Below are positions 1 through 6,305 of a stretch of 7,039 nucleotides of DNA, one piece after another. The stretch is from Gaiella sp051003695 (GTDB lineage: Bacteria; Actinomycetota; Thermoleophilia; Gaiellales; Gaiellaceae): NCBI GenBank assembly GCA_051003695.1, contig JBPCLB010000061.1, forward strand, positions 1 through 7,039. Reading direction: 5' to 3'. How positions within the stretch are numbered: the first letter of the stretch is position 1; each line of letters opens with the position of its first letter. Below the pieces are notes generated by a model. The model had not been told where the DNA came from, did no database searches, and saw nothing but the letters and a program-made list of their open reading frames with translations. A program made the position numbers and the translations under genes.

Positions 1-311
1 CGGGTCGCGTGAGCTGCCGGGCCGGCGTCGAGCACGGCGTCCGCATCCGTCTCCACGGAAGTCGGCGCAACTCTCAGCGAGATCGACTCGGCGCCGACCG
101 CGAAGACGATCGAGGCGCGGTCTCCGACAACGGTCTCGAGGGCGCCCCCGAGCGCGGACTGCAGCGCGTCGATGCCCTCGTGCTCGAGCGCTAGACGCTG
201 CCCGATCCCCCCTGCCACGAGCTGCGGGAGGCTCGCGAGCTGGTCCCCAGTCGGCAGCGAAAGCTCGACCACGTCCACTGTCATAGGTGGTGTGTACCCC
301 GGAGAGGTCAC
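1..311 (-). CDS. RsbW-like anti-sigma/HATPase-fold protein, degenerate, 3' end outside window (partial)
   Basis: The frame is open from the start to the left window edge, about 103 codons with no stop. I chose GTG at 309-311 because AGGTG (317-321) lies 5 nt before it. The in-frame ATG at 282-284 has no ribosome binding site but would give a protein 9 residues shorter. The protein reads, after a short leader, VELSLPTGDQLASLPQLVAGGIGQRLALEHEGID..., with the pattern x-LP-x(n)-LV-x(2)-GI-x(2)-RL-x(5)-GID-x-L. By eye this follows the N-terminal strand and first two helices of RsbW-type serine kinases/anti-sigma factors of the GHKL fold. The following strands (residues about 65-82) also fit. The family N-box Glu and Asn, which bind Mg-ATP, fall at Gly56 and Thr60 in my hand alignment, so kinase activity looks doubtful. 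A sigma factor or true RsbW may lie beyond the left edge. The family call is tentative; the open frame and start are well supported. Confidence 0.55.
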   Translation of the reverse strand, partial: MTSPGYTPPMTVDVVELSLPTGDQLASLPQLVAGGIGQRLALEHEGIDALQSALGGALETVVGDRASIVFAVGAESISLRVAPTSVETDADAVLDAGPAAHAT

Positions 312-315
312 CTTC

Positions 316-321
316 TCACCT
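316..321 (-). promoter_or_regulatory. Ribosome binding site deciding the GTG start at 311
   Basis: On the minus strand the bases read AGGTGA, and the core AGGTG ends 5 nt before GTG at 309-311. No comparable motif precedes the ATG at 282-284, whose upstream bases are ACACCACCT. This favours the GTG start. Confidence 0.5.
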
Positions 322-375
322 GTTGTCGACAATCACCTCGCTCGTGCAAGGAGGTATCGGGGCCTCCCGGCCGGA

Positions 376-403
376 CGCCGGGCGCGGCCGACCACGCCCG
401 GCG
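376..403 (-). terminator. GC-rich hairpin after the secreted-protein gene; possible weak terminator
   Basis: A perfect 9-bp stem, CGCCGGGCG (376-384) pairing with CGCCCGGCG (395-403), encloses a 10-nt loop. It begins 11 bp past the stop codon of the gene at 415-846 and lies before the next minus-strand start. No T-tract follows on the minus strand, so this is not a canonical intrinsic terminator. It could act as an attenuator, protect the 3' end of the mRNA, or have no role in such GC-rich DNA. Confidence 0.3.
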
Positions 404-414
404 CGCTTTGCGGA

Positions 415-846
415 TCAGAAGGCGACGACGACGAAGGGCGTGTCGATCGCGTCCTGGCGCCCGGGCACCCAGAGGCTGACGCGGAAGACACCACCGACGA
501 ACTGCACGGTTGTCTCGGCGGTTGCGGCGCTGGCGATCGCAGTCTGGCTCGAGTTGCCCGGGAACCTCACTTCGTAGACGCCTGTATCGACCCTCCGGGC
601 CTGGGCTGCGCTCCCCACGCAGTTGAATCGCTGCGCGAACGACCCCTTTGCGCTCGTGAACTGATCGCCGATATTTGCGATTCCCTTCGTCGGATCGCCG
701 GTCACCGAGACGAATCCGCGCACCGCGCCCGGCTGACAACGCGCCTGCGGCTTCACGGCCTCAGAGACGGCGAACGCCGACCCTCCGAGTGCGAAGAAGA
801 GCGCGGCCAGAGCGAGCACCATGGCGGGTGTCGGACGAGATCTCAT
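415..846 (-). CDS. Small secreted protein of unknown function (143 aa)
   Basis: The protein starts with a textbook signal peptide: MRSRPTP, a hydrophobic core at residues 8-22, then SAFA with a likely signal-peptidase I cut after Ala26. It is therefore expected outside the membrane as a mature chain of about 117 residues. There is no lipobox. The mature part has two cysteines (Cys37 and Cys76) that could form a disulphide, no obvious catalytic motif, and a beta-rich second half. The stretch ARRVDTGVYEVRFP and the ending DTPFVVVAF resemble, from memory, the single beta-sandwich units found in many exported Thermoleophilia proteins of unknown role. The start is well fixed: GGGAGG lies 6 nt upstream, and the ATG directly follows the stop codon of the upstream transporter gene with no base between. 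The two are thus probably co-transcribed and translationally coupled. I do not recognise a function. Confidence 0.82.
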   Translation of the reverse strand: MRSRPTPAMVLALAALFFALGGSAFAVSEAVKPQARCQPGAVRGFVSVTGDPTKGIANIGDQFTSAKGSFAQRFNCVGSAAQARRVDTGVYEVRFPGNSSQTAIASAATAETTVQFVGGVFRVSLWVPGRQDAIDTPFVVVAF

Positions 847-1794
847 CTATTGCCTCCCAGGGGTTCGTTGATGTTCCGATCGTCTCACGGCTGGACTCGC
901 CGCCACAACCCGGCGACCGCCGGTTTCGCTCACGCGCGGGCGATAGTCGGCTGTCGCCTGGATCAGGATCGCGGCCAGGATCACCGCCCCGCCCACGAGC
1001 GTCGCCAGCCCGGGCCGTTCACTGTAGGCGAGCCATACCCACAGCACGCCGAGCACGACCTCGAGCAGCGAGATCACCGCGACCTCCGCGGGCGGGATCA
1101 GGCGTGCGCCGTAGGTGAGGAGCGCGAGGCCGAGACCGATCTGACCCACCCCGAGCAACGCGAGGAACGCCCAGTCGCTCGGCTCCAGGGAGAGCGTGGC
1201 GAAGGGTAGGGCGACGAGCACGAGCAGTACCTGCGAGGCGCACGTCGCGGGCAACATCGAGATCTTTCGGCGGTAGCGGGCGATCACGATCACGCCCGCG
1301 AACGACGCGGTCATCACGAAAGGCAGACCGACGGCAAGCCAACCGGTCGCGAGCGAGCCACCGATCATGACGATCACGCCGACGCCCGCGAGCCCCATTG
1401 CAAGCCACGTTCGCAGACCGACGAGCTCTGAGAGCAACGCCCAACCGAGCAAGGCCGCCATCATGGGCGCCGCCGCTTGCATGAAGAGGACGTTTGCGAC
1501 CGACGTGTGGTTCAGGGCGAGCAGGAACGTGCCCGACGACACGGCGAGCACCGCCGTCATCGTCCAGCCCCAGCGTCCCATGGTGCGGAACGCGGCCGGC
1601 GTCCGCGAGCGCTCGAGCGCGAGAACGAGTACGAGCAGACCGATCGCTGCGAAGAACGCTCGTCCCGCGACCTGCGTCGCGGCGTCCGTCTCGAGTTGGC
1701 GCTGCACGACGCCGGCCGAAGACCAGGCGACAGCCGCGACCAGGATCGCGACCTGACCGATGCGGTACTGCGTCCGGGCGGAGCGCTTGGTCAT
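847..1794 (-). CDS. EamA/DMT-superfamily transporter (RhaT/YdcZ-like permease)
   Basis: An integral membrane protein of 315 aa from ATG at 1792-1794, or 319 aa from an in-frame TTG at 1804-1806; neither has a clear ribosome binding site. It shows about ten hydrophobic segments in two similar halves, as expected for two EamA domains. The first half includes VAILVAAVAWSSAGVVQ near the N-terminus and the helix pair around NHTSVANVLFMQAAAPMMAALLGWALLSE. The second ends with PPAEVAVISLLEVVLGVLWVWLAYSERPG, which carries the family's usual pattern of a Leu-Glu-x-Val-Leu-Gly helix followed by a Glu-bearing helix end. Members move amino acids, nucleosides, sugars or drugs, mostly outward; the substrate cannot be read from the sequence. 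The C-terminus has a basic, hydrophilic tail of about 35 residues past the last helix. Its stop codon abuts the start of the secreted-protein gene. Family assignment is firm, substrate unknown. Confidence 0.9.
   Translation of the reverse strand: MTKRSARTQYRIGQVAILVAAVAWSSAGVVQRQLETDAATQVAGRAFFAAIGLLVLVLALERSRTPAAFRTMGRWGWTMTAVLAVSSGTFLLALNHTSVANVLFMQAAAPMMAALLGWALLSELVGLRTWLAMGLAGVGVIVMIGGSLATGWLAVGLPFVMTASFAGVIVIARYRRKISMLPATCASQVLLVLVALPFATLSLEPSDWAFLALLGVGQIGLGLALLTYGARLIPPAEVAVISLLEVVLGVLWVWLAYSERPGLATLVGGAVILAAILIQATADYRPRVSETGGRRVVAASPAVRRSEHQRTPGRQ
853..858 (-). promoter_or_regulatory. Strong ribosome binding site inside the end of the transporter gene
   Basis: GGGAGG on the minus strand sits 6 nt before the ATG at 844-846. 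It is made from the last sense codons of the upstream transporter gene (GGG AGG CAA TAG). Ribosomes ending on the transporter message would finish exactly at the next start, which suggests translational coupling. Confidence 0.7.
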
Positions 1795-1833
1795 TCGGCC
1801 AGTCAATCACGGAGCCTGGAGCCCGAGACGCGC

Positions 1834-1839
1834 TATCGT
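1834..1839 (+). promoter_or_regulatory. Possible -10 element for a leaderless molybdoenzyme transcript
   Basis: TATCGT fits the actinobacterial -10 pattern TANNNT and ends 6 nt before the GTG start at 1846. That spacing would place the first transcribed base at or next to the start codon, which would explain the absence of a clear ribosome binding site. No convincing -35 is seen. The call rests on position and a short motif only. Confidence 0.3.
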
Positions 1840-1845
1840 CGGCGG

Positions 1846-4068
1846 GTGGGACCACGGGTCGCCTACAGGACGTGCCCGCTGTGCGAGGCGACGTGCGGGC
1901 TCGTGCTCGAGCTCGACGACGACCGCGTGACGGGGATCCGCGGCGACCCCGATGATCCGTTCTCCCGCGGGTTTCTCTGCCCGAAGGGCGCAGTGCTCGG
2001 TGCGCTGCATGACGACCCGGATCGGCTGCGCGGCCCGCTGCTTCGTCGCGAAGGAGCTCACGTCGAGGTGGGCTGGGACGAGGCGTTCTTCGAGGTCGAG
2101 CGTCGTCTGACGACGCTCCGTGCCCATCACGGCGACGACGCGGTCGCGATCTACTTCGGCAACCCCAATGCTCACAACTTTGGCAACACCCTTGCGCTCC
2201 GGCCGCTCGCGAAGGCGTTCCGCACACGCAATCTCTACTCCGCCTCGACCGTCGACCAGATGCCGAAGCACGTCTCCTGCGGGCTCGTCTTCGGTCACCC
2301 GCTGCTGATCCCCGTGCCCGACATCGATCGCACCCACCTGCTCCTGCTGCTCGGCGCGAATCCGCTCGAATCGAACGGCAGCCTCGCGACGGCGCCCGAC
2401 TGGCCGGGACGGCTTGCCGCGATCCGCGCTCGAGGCGGGCGTGTGGTGGTCGTCGATCCGCGCCGGACGCGCACGGCCCAGCGCGCCGATCTCCACGTCC
2501 CGATCCGGCCCGGAACCGATGCCGCGCTGCTGGCAGGCATCGGCCGCTCGCTCCTCACGGACGGGCTCGCGCGCCCTGGGCGGCTCGCGCCATTCGTGTC
2601 GGGTCTCGACAGGCTCGCCACCGCCCTGAGCCCGTTTACGCCCGAGCGGGTCTCGCGGCTCACGGGCATCCCGGCCGCGACCATCGTGGAGCTGGCGCGC
2701 GATCTGGCCGCGGCGCCTGCCGCCGCCGTCTACGGGCGGATCGGCACCCACGCGACGGCGTTCGGCACGCTCGCGGCGTGGCTCGTCGATGTCCTCAACG
2801 TGCTGACCGGCAACCTCGACCGTCCAGGCGGCGCGATGTTCCCGCACGCCGCGCACGAGCCGGCACGCCGAGCGCGGCGTGGCTTCTCGATCGGTCGCTG
2901 GACGAGCCGCGTGCGCGGCTTGCCCGAAGTCCTCGGGGAGCTCCCGGTCGCGACGCTCGCCGACGAGATCGAAACCGAGGGCGACGGCAGAGTGCGTGCG
3001 CTGCTGACGATCGGCGGCAACCCGGCGCTCACGACACCCGACTCGGAGCGACTCCGCGGTGCGCTCGAGGGGCTGGAATCGATGATCTCCGTCGATCCGT
3101 ATCTGAATGCCACCACCTGTCACGCGGACATCGTGCTGCCGCCTCCGTCGGCTCTGGAACGCCCGCATTACGACATCGCGTTCACGGCGCTCTCGGTGAG
3201 GAACGTCGCCGACTATTCGCCGACGGTGATTCGACGGCCGGAGGGCACGCCGTCCGAGTTCGAGATCCTCGTTCGTCTGACGGGGATCGCGCTCGGGCTC
3301 GGGGCGCAGGCCGATGTCGACGCGCTCGTCGAAGCGGCGATCGTGGCGCGGGCGACCGAGCTGACGTCCGATCCGGAGTCTCCGGTCCACGAGCGAGATC
3401 CGGCTGAGCTCGTGGGTCAGCTCGACGGCGGCGAGCATGAGGAGCGTTTGCTCGACCTCCTCCTGCGCACGGGACATCGTGGGGAGGCGTTCGGCTCGCG
3501 TCCGGGCGGTCTCTCGCTCGCCGAGCTCCGTCGACATCCGCACGGTCTCGATCTCGGTCCGCTCGAGCCGCGTCTTCCCGACGCGCTGGCGACTCCCTCG
3601 GGTCACATCGAGCTCGCTCCGGAACTGCTCGTGCAGGATCTCGAGCGGCTCGTCATCGCGCTCGAGACGCCTGCGAACGGCGGGATGGTGCTCGTCGGGC
3701 GGCGCCAACTGCGCACGGCCAACTCGTGGACACACAACGTCGAACGGCTCGTGCGCGGCAAGCAGGCCTGCACGGCCCAGCTTCATCCGGACGACGCGGC
3801 GCGGGTCGGCGTCGAGCCCGGCGGGTACGCGCGGATCACGAGCCGGTGCGGATCGATCGAGTTGACGGTCGACGTCACCGACGTGATCGCTCCCGGCGTC
3901 GTCAGCGTTCCGTACGGCTGGGGTCACGGCGCAGCCGGGACGCGTCAGGCGGTCGCCACCGCCCACCCCGGCGTCAACGTGAACGTGCTGACCGATGCCA
4001 CCGCGGTCGATCCGCTCTCCGGAACGGCCGTGCTGAACGGGATCCCGGTGACCGTCGAGCCCGTCTGA
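1846..4068 (+). CDS. Molybdopterin (Mo/W-bisPGD) oxidoreductase with N-terminal [4Fe-4S] cluster
   Basis: A 740-aa member of the DMSO reductase/formate dehydrogenase superfamily. The N-terminus has Cys10-x2-Cys13-x3-Cys17-x27-Cys45 for one [4Fe-4S] cluster, followed by Pro-Lys47-Gly, the conserved lysine between cluster and pterin. Pterin-binding signatures follow: GANPLESNGS (from residue 170), VVVDPRRT (about 201-208), and LTGNLDRPGGAMF (about 320-332). A C-terminal dinucleotide-binding domain starts near residue 612 (MVLVGRRQLRTANSW) and runs to the end. There is no Tat signal, so it is probably cytoplasmic. At the active-site metal-ligand position, where formate dehydrogenases have Sec or Cys, hand alignment gives Asp137 in STVDQMPKH. 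It resembles the stand-alone FdhF/BisC-like proteins common in mycobacteria, whose substrates are mostly unproven. GTG at 1846 is chosen because homology begins there; it overlaps neither neighbour. No partner subunit or cofactor gene lies nearby. Family certain; substrate unknown. Confidence 0.93.
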   Translation: MGPRVAYRTCPLCEATCGLVLELDDDRVTGIRGDPDDPFSRGFLCPKGAVLGALHDDPDRLRGPLLRREGAHVEVGWDEAFFEVERRLTTLRAHHGDDAVAIYFGNPNAHNFGNTLALRPLAKAFRTRNLYSASTVDQMPKHVSCGLVFGHPLLIPVPDIDRTHLLLLLGANPLESNGSLATAPDWPGRLAAIRARGGRVVVVDPRRTRTAQRADLHVPIRPGTDAALLAGIGRSLLTDGLARPGRLAPFVSGLDRLATALSPFTPERVSRLTGIPAATIVELARDLAAAPAAAVYGRIGTHATAFGTLAAWLVDVLNVLTGNLDRPGGAMFPHAAHEPARRARRGFSIGRWTSRVRGLPEVLGELPVATLADEIETEGDGRVRALLTIGGNPALTTPDSERLRGALEGLESMISVDPYLNATTCHADIVLPPPSALERPHYDIAFTALSVRNVADYSPTVIRRPEGTPSEFEILVRLTGIALGLGAQADVDALVEAAIVARATELTSDPESPVHERDPAELVGQLDGGEHEERLLDLLLRTGHRGEAFGSRPGGLSLAELRRHPHGLDLGPLEPRLPDALATPSGHIELAPELLVQDLERLVIALETPANGGMVLVGRRQLRTANSWTHNVERLVRGKQACTAQLHPDDAARVGVEPGGYARITSRCGSIELTVDVTDVIAPGVVSVPYGWGHGAAGTRQAVATAHPGVNVNVLTDATAVDPLSGTAVLNGIPVTVEPV

Positions 4069-4083
4069 GCGAGGTCGCCGAGA

Positions 4084-5304
4084 CTACTTCTCGTCGTAGA
4101 TGCCGAGACCCGTCTCGGGATCGAAGAAGTGAAGCCGCGTGACGTCCACCTCGATCTCCAGCGGGTTCCGCTCGCGGGCACGCGTCTCTCGCTCGAGGCG
4201 AGCCACGAACGAGACACCGGCCCCGCGGGCACGCTCAGCGGCCAGCCTCGCCTCGGCGTCCTCGGGAGCATCGGTCACGAGGGCTTCGATCAGCTCCGGC
4301 GACGCGACCGGGGTCCCGGAGACGCGGAAGTGGACATAGACCTCGGAGCCCATGTCCTCGCGGATATCGCACACGATCGACATGCGGTGCTCCTCCTTCG
4401 TTTCCCCGAGCAGGGCGGCGTCCTTCATGTCCTCGGGTCGGATGCCCATGATCACGGGGCGGCCCTCGAAGCGCGACAGAGCGGGGCGGCGTCCCGTCGT
4501 GGACGGATCCAGTTGCAGACGGTGGTCGCCGAAGTGCACCCAGACGTGGCCGTCCGAGCGGACGAGATCCGCCATCACGACGTTCATCGCGGGGGACCCG
4601 ATGAACTCGGCCACGAACAGGTTCCGCGGACGGTCGTACAGCGCCTGCGGCCCGTCGACCTGCTGCAGGAGACCGCCTCGCATCACCGCGACCCGATCGC
4701 CCATCGTCATCGCCTCGGTCTGATCGTGGGTGACGTACACCGTCGTCACGTTCAGGTCACGCTGGAGACGAGCGATCTCGGCTCGCATCTCGACGCGCAG
4801 CTTCGCGTCGAGGTTCGAAAGCGGCTCGTCCATCAGGAAGGCCTGCGGCTGGCGGACGATCGCCCGTCCCATCGCGACGCGTTGTCGCTGTCCTCCCGAG
4901 AGCGTCCGCGGCTTCTTCTTCAGGGATTCGGTGAGACCGAGGACGGTCGCGGCCTCCCGAACGCGTGCTTCGATCTCGCTCTTCGAGACACCACGCATCT
5001 TGAGGGCGAAACCCATGTTGTCGCGCGCGTTCATGTGCGGGTAGAGCGCGTAGTTCTGGAACACCATCGCGATGTCCCGGTCTTTGGGGGGTAGGTCGTT
5101 GACCACGTGGCCCTCGATCTTCACCGTCCCCGACGTGATCGACTCCAGGCCGGCGATCATCCGGAGCGCGGTGGTCTTGCCACACCCCGACGGCCCCACG
5201 AAGACGACGAACTCTCCGTCCCCGATCTCGAGATCGAGGCCTGTCACCGCCTCCGTGCCGTCCGGATACACCTTCGCGAGATTCTCGAGCTTGATCTCAG
5301 CCAT
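4084..5304 (-). CDS. ugpC: Carbohydrate ABC importer ATP-binding protein (MalK/UgpC/MsmK type)
   Basis: A 406-aa cytoplasmic ATPase that would power a sugar or glycerol-phosphate-type importer. All nucleotide-binding elements are intact: Walker A GPSGCGKTT (37-45), Q-loop Gln83 in MVFQNYALYPHM, signature LSGGQ (135-139), Walker B ending in Asp159-Glu160, D-loop SNLD (163-166) and H-loop His193 in YVTHDQTEAMT. A C-terminal regulatory OB/TOBE region follows (about 240-406), including IGSPAMNVV and GIRPEDM, typical of the MalK group. This region is longer than in E. coli MalK (371 aa) because of a charged insert near residues 330-375, as in other actinobacterial relatives. The ATG at 5302-5304 is preceded by AGGAGG at 6 nt, so the long upstream open frame is not part of the gene. 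It is transcribed away from the two permease genes that presumably form the same transporter. The symbol follows common annotation practice; one such ATPase may serve several importers, and the substrate is unknown. Confidence 0.93.
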   Translation of the reverse strand: MAEIKLENLAKVYPDGTEAVTGLDLEIGDGEFVVFVGPSGCGKTTALRMIAGLESITSGTVKIEGHVVNDLPPKDRDIAMVFQNYALYPHMNARDNMGFALKMRGVSKSEIEARVREAATVLGLTESLKKKPRTLSGGQRQRVAMGRAIVRQPQAFLMDEPLSNLDAKLRVEMRAEIARLQRDLNVTTVYVTHDQTEAMTMGDRVAVMRGGLLQQVDGPQALYDRPRNLFVAEFIGSPAMNVVMADLVRSDGHVWVHFGDHRLQLDPSTTGRRPALSRFEGRPVIMGIRPEDMKDAALLGETKEEHRMSIVCDIREDMGSEVYVHFRVSGTPVASPELIEALVTDAPEDAEARLAAERARGAGVSFVARLERETRARERNPLEIEVDVTRLHFFDPETGLGIYDEK

Positions 5305-5310
5305 GCACGG

Positions 5311-5316
5311 CCTCCT
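5311..5316 (-). promoter_or_regulatory. Consensus ribosome binding site of the ABC ATPase gene
   Basis: AGGAGG on the minus strand lies 6 nt before the ATG at 5302-5304. This decides the start against the longer frame, which stays open to 5868. Confidence 0.85.
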
Positions 5317-5330
5317 GGGGCGCCTCCCTC

Positions 5331-5352
5331 GAAAACTGGAATCTACTAACAT
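5331..5352. promoter_or_regulatory. Shared divergent promoter region of the ABC ATPase and permease genes
   Basis: Only 60 bp separate the two divergent starts. An AT-richer island here contrasts with the GC-rich surroundings. It holds TANNNT-type -10 candidates on both strands: TAGATT on the minus strand (5340-5345) and TAACAT on the plus strand (5347-5352), the latter 12 nt before the permease ATG. No clear -35 element or operator palindrome is seen. The promoter role is inferred from gene orientation and base composition. Confidence 0.4.
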
Positions 5353-5364
5353 CGCACGGGTTCG

Positions 5365-6303
5365 ATGGAGGCCAAGGCCGCTTCGCGGTGGAGACCCGGC
5401 GCACGGCGCCGCCGCCGGTTGCTCGAAAATCGCCGCGTCCTCGCCCCGCTGCTGATCGCGCCGGCGGTGATCTTCATTGTGCTCGTCGTCGGCGTGCCCT
5501 TTGGCTGGGCGATCTACCTCAGCATGACGGATGCGATCGGCGGCTCGCTGAGCGGGAACTGGGTCGGCCTCGACAACTTCACGAACGCGTGGTCGGACTC
5601 CAACTTCCAGAAAGCGCTGCGCAACACCCTCCTCATCACCTTCGCCTCGCAGGGGATCGTGCTCGTCGGCGCTGCCTTCCTCTCCCACTACCTGATCCGC
5701 GACTTTCGCGGCAAGTGGTTCCTTCGCTTGCTGATCATCCTGCCGTGGGCGGCTCCGGTCGCGCTCGGCACGCTCGGATGGCTGTGGATCTTCGACTCGC
5801 TGTTCAGCGTGATCAACTGGACGCTCGGCCACGCGCTCGGCGTCGTCGACTCGAGCGACCCGCCGCAATGGCTCGGGCGACCGAATCTCGCTCTCCTGTC
5901 GGTGATCATGGTTCAGGCCTGGCGCGTCCTGCCCTTCGCGGTGATCATCTTTCTCGCAGGGCTGGCGTCGATCCCGAACGAGGTGGATGACGCGTCCCAG
6001 ATCGACGGGGCGACGGGGATCAAGAAGCTCCTGTACGTGACGCTGCCGCTCCAGCTTCCGATCGCGCTCGTCGCGCTCCTGTTCGGGATCGTGTTCACCG
6101 CGTCCGACTTCGCCGTCGTCTACGTCCTCACGCAGGGCGGCCCGTTCAACTCGACGCAGATGCTGACCACCTGGTCGTTCCAGATCGGCGTCAACTCCGG
6201 CTCGCTCGGGGAGGGCGCTGCGATCTCGCTCTACCTCTTCCCACTACTGGCGGTGGTGAGCATCGCGATGCTCTTCTTCGCAAAAAGGGCGCAGGTGTCC
6301 TGA
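5365..6303 (+). CDS. Sugar ABC transporter permease, MalF/UgpA type
   Basis: A 312-aa inner-membrane subunit of a binding-protein-dependent carbohydrate importer. A short, very basic cytoplasmic N-terminus (five arginines in a row near residue 15) leads into the first helix (about 27-55). There are about six hydrophobic segments in all, as expected for the family. The cytoplasmic coupling loop that docks on the ATPase is present at residues 206-228: E-V-D-D-A-S-Q-I-D-G-A, ending in VTLPLQLP. The canonical EAA triplet is changed to Asp209-Ala-Ser while Asp214-Gly-Ala is kept; such changes are normal in this family. The motif TQGGPFNSTQMLTTW near residues 257-271 is typical of MalF-like permeases. 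ATG at 5365 has only a weak ribosome binding site. It leads the operon with the next permease (2-bp gap), divergent from the ATPase. Family firm; substrate unknown. Confidence 0.93.
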   Translation: MEAKAASRWRPGARRRRRLLENRRVLAPLLIAPAVIFIVLVVGVPFGWAIYLSMTDAIGGSLSGNWVGLDNFTNAWSDSNFQKALRNTLLITFASQGIVLVGAAFLSHYLIRDFRGKWFLRLLIILPWAAPVALGTLGWLWIFDSLFSVINWTLGHALGVVDSSDPPQWLGRPNLALLSVIMVQAWRVLPFAVIIFLAGLASIPNEVDDASQIDGATGIKKLLYVTLPLQLPIALVALLFGIVFTASDFAVVYVLTQGGPFNSTQMLTTWSFQIGVNSGSLGEGAAISLYLFPLLAVVSIAMLFFAKRAQVS

Positions 6304-6305
6304 CC

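Noticed and set aside
172..1209. 345-codon plus-strand open frame across the secreted-protein and transporter region
   Set aside because: It spans two convincing minus-strand genes and the gap below them. Its composition (Arg, Glu, His, Pro) is that of a GC-rich shadow frame.
1477..1845. Upstream in-frame extension of the molybdoenzyme reading frame
   Set aside because: The extra residues are Arg/Glu-rich, resemble no protein family, and lie antisense inside the transporter gene. Homology begins at the GTG at 1846.
1807..3966. 719-codon minus-strand open frame opposite the molybdoenzyme gene
   Set aside because: Long open antisense frames are expected in very GC-rich DNA. The translation is Arg/Glu-rich with no recognisable domain, while the plus strand carries clear family motifs.
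1846..4068. Selenocysteine-containing formate dehydrogenase
   Set aside because: There is no in-frame TGA before the real stop at 4066-4068, and the expected Sec position is an Asp codon.
4103..4118. Inverted repeat CCGAGAC / GTCTCGG as a terminator for the molybdoenzyme gene
   Set aside because: The loop is only 2-4 nt, no T-tract follows, and it lies within the coding end of the ABC ATPase (DPETG region), so codon constraint explains it.
4084..4400. Charged insert in the regulatory domain of the ABC ATPase as a novelty
   Set aside because: Longer TOBE regions with such an insert and the HFFDPETG-type ending are, as far as I recall, ordinary in actinobacterial UgpC/SugC-like ATPases.
5305..5868. 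Upstream in-frame extension of the ABC ATPase reading frame
   Set aside because: It lies antisense to the permease gene and has low-complexity, Arg/Asp-rich composition. The ATG at 5304 has a perfect ribosome binding site and begins the canonical fold.
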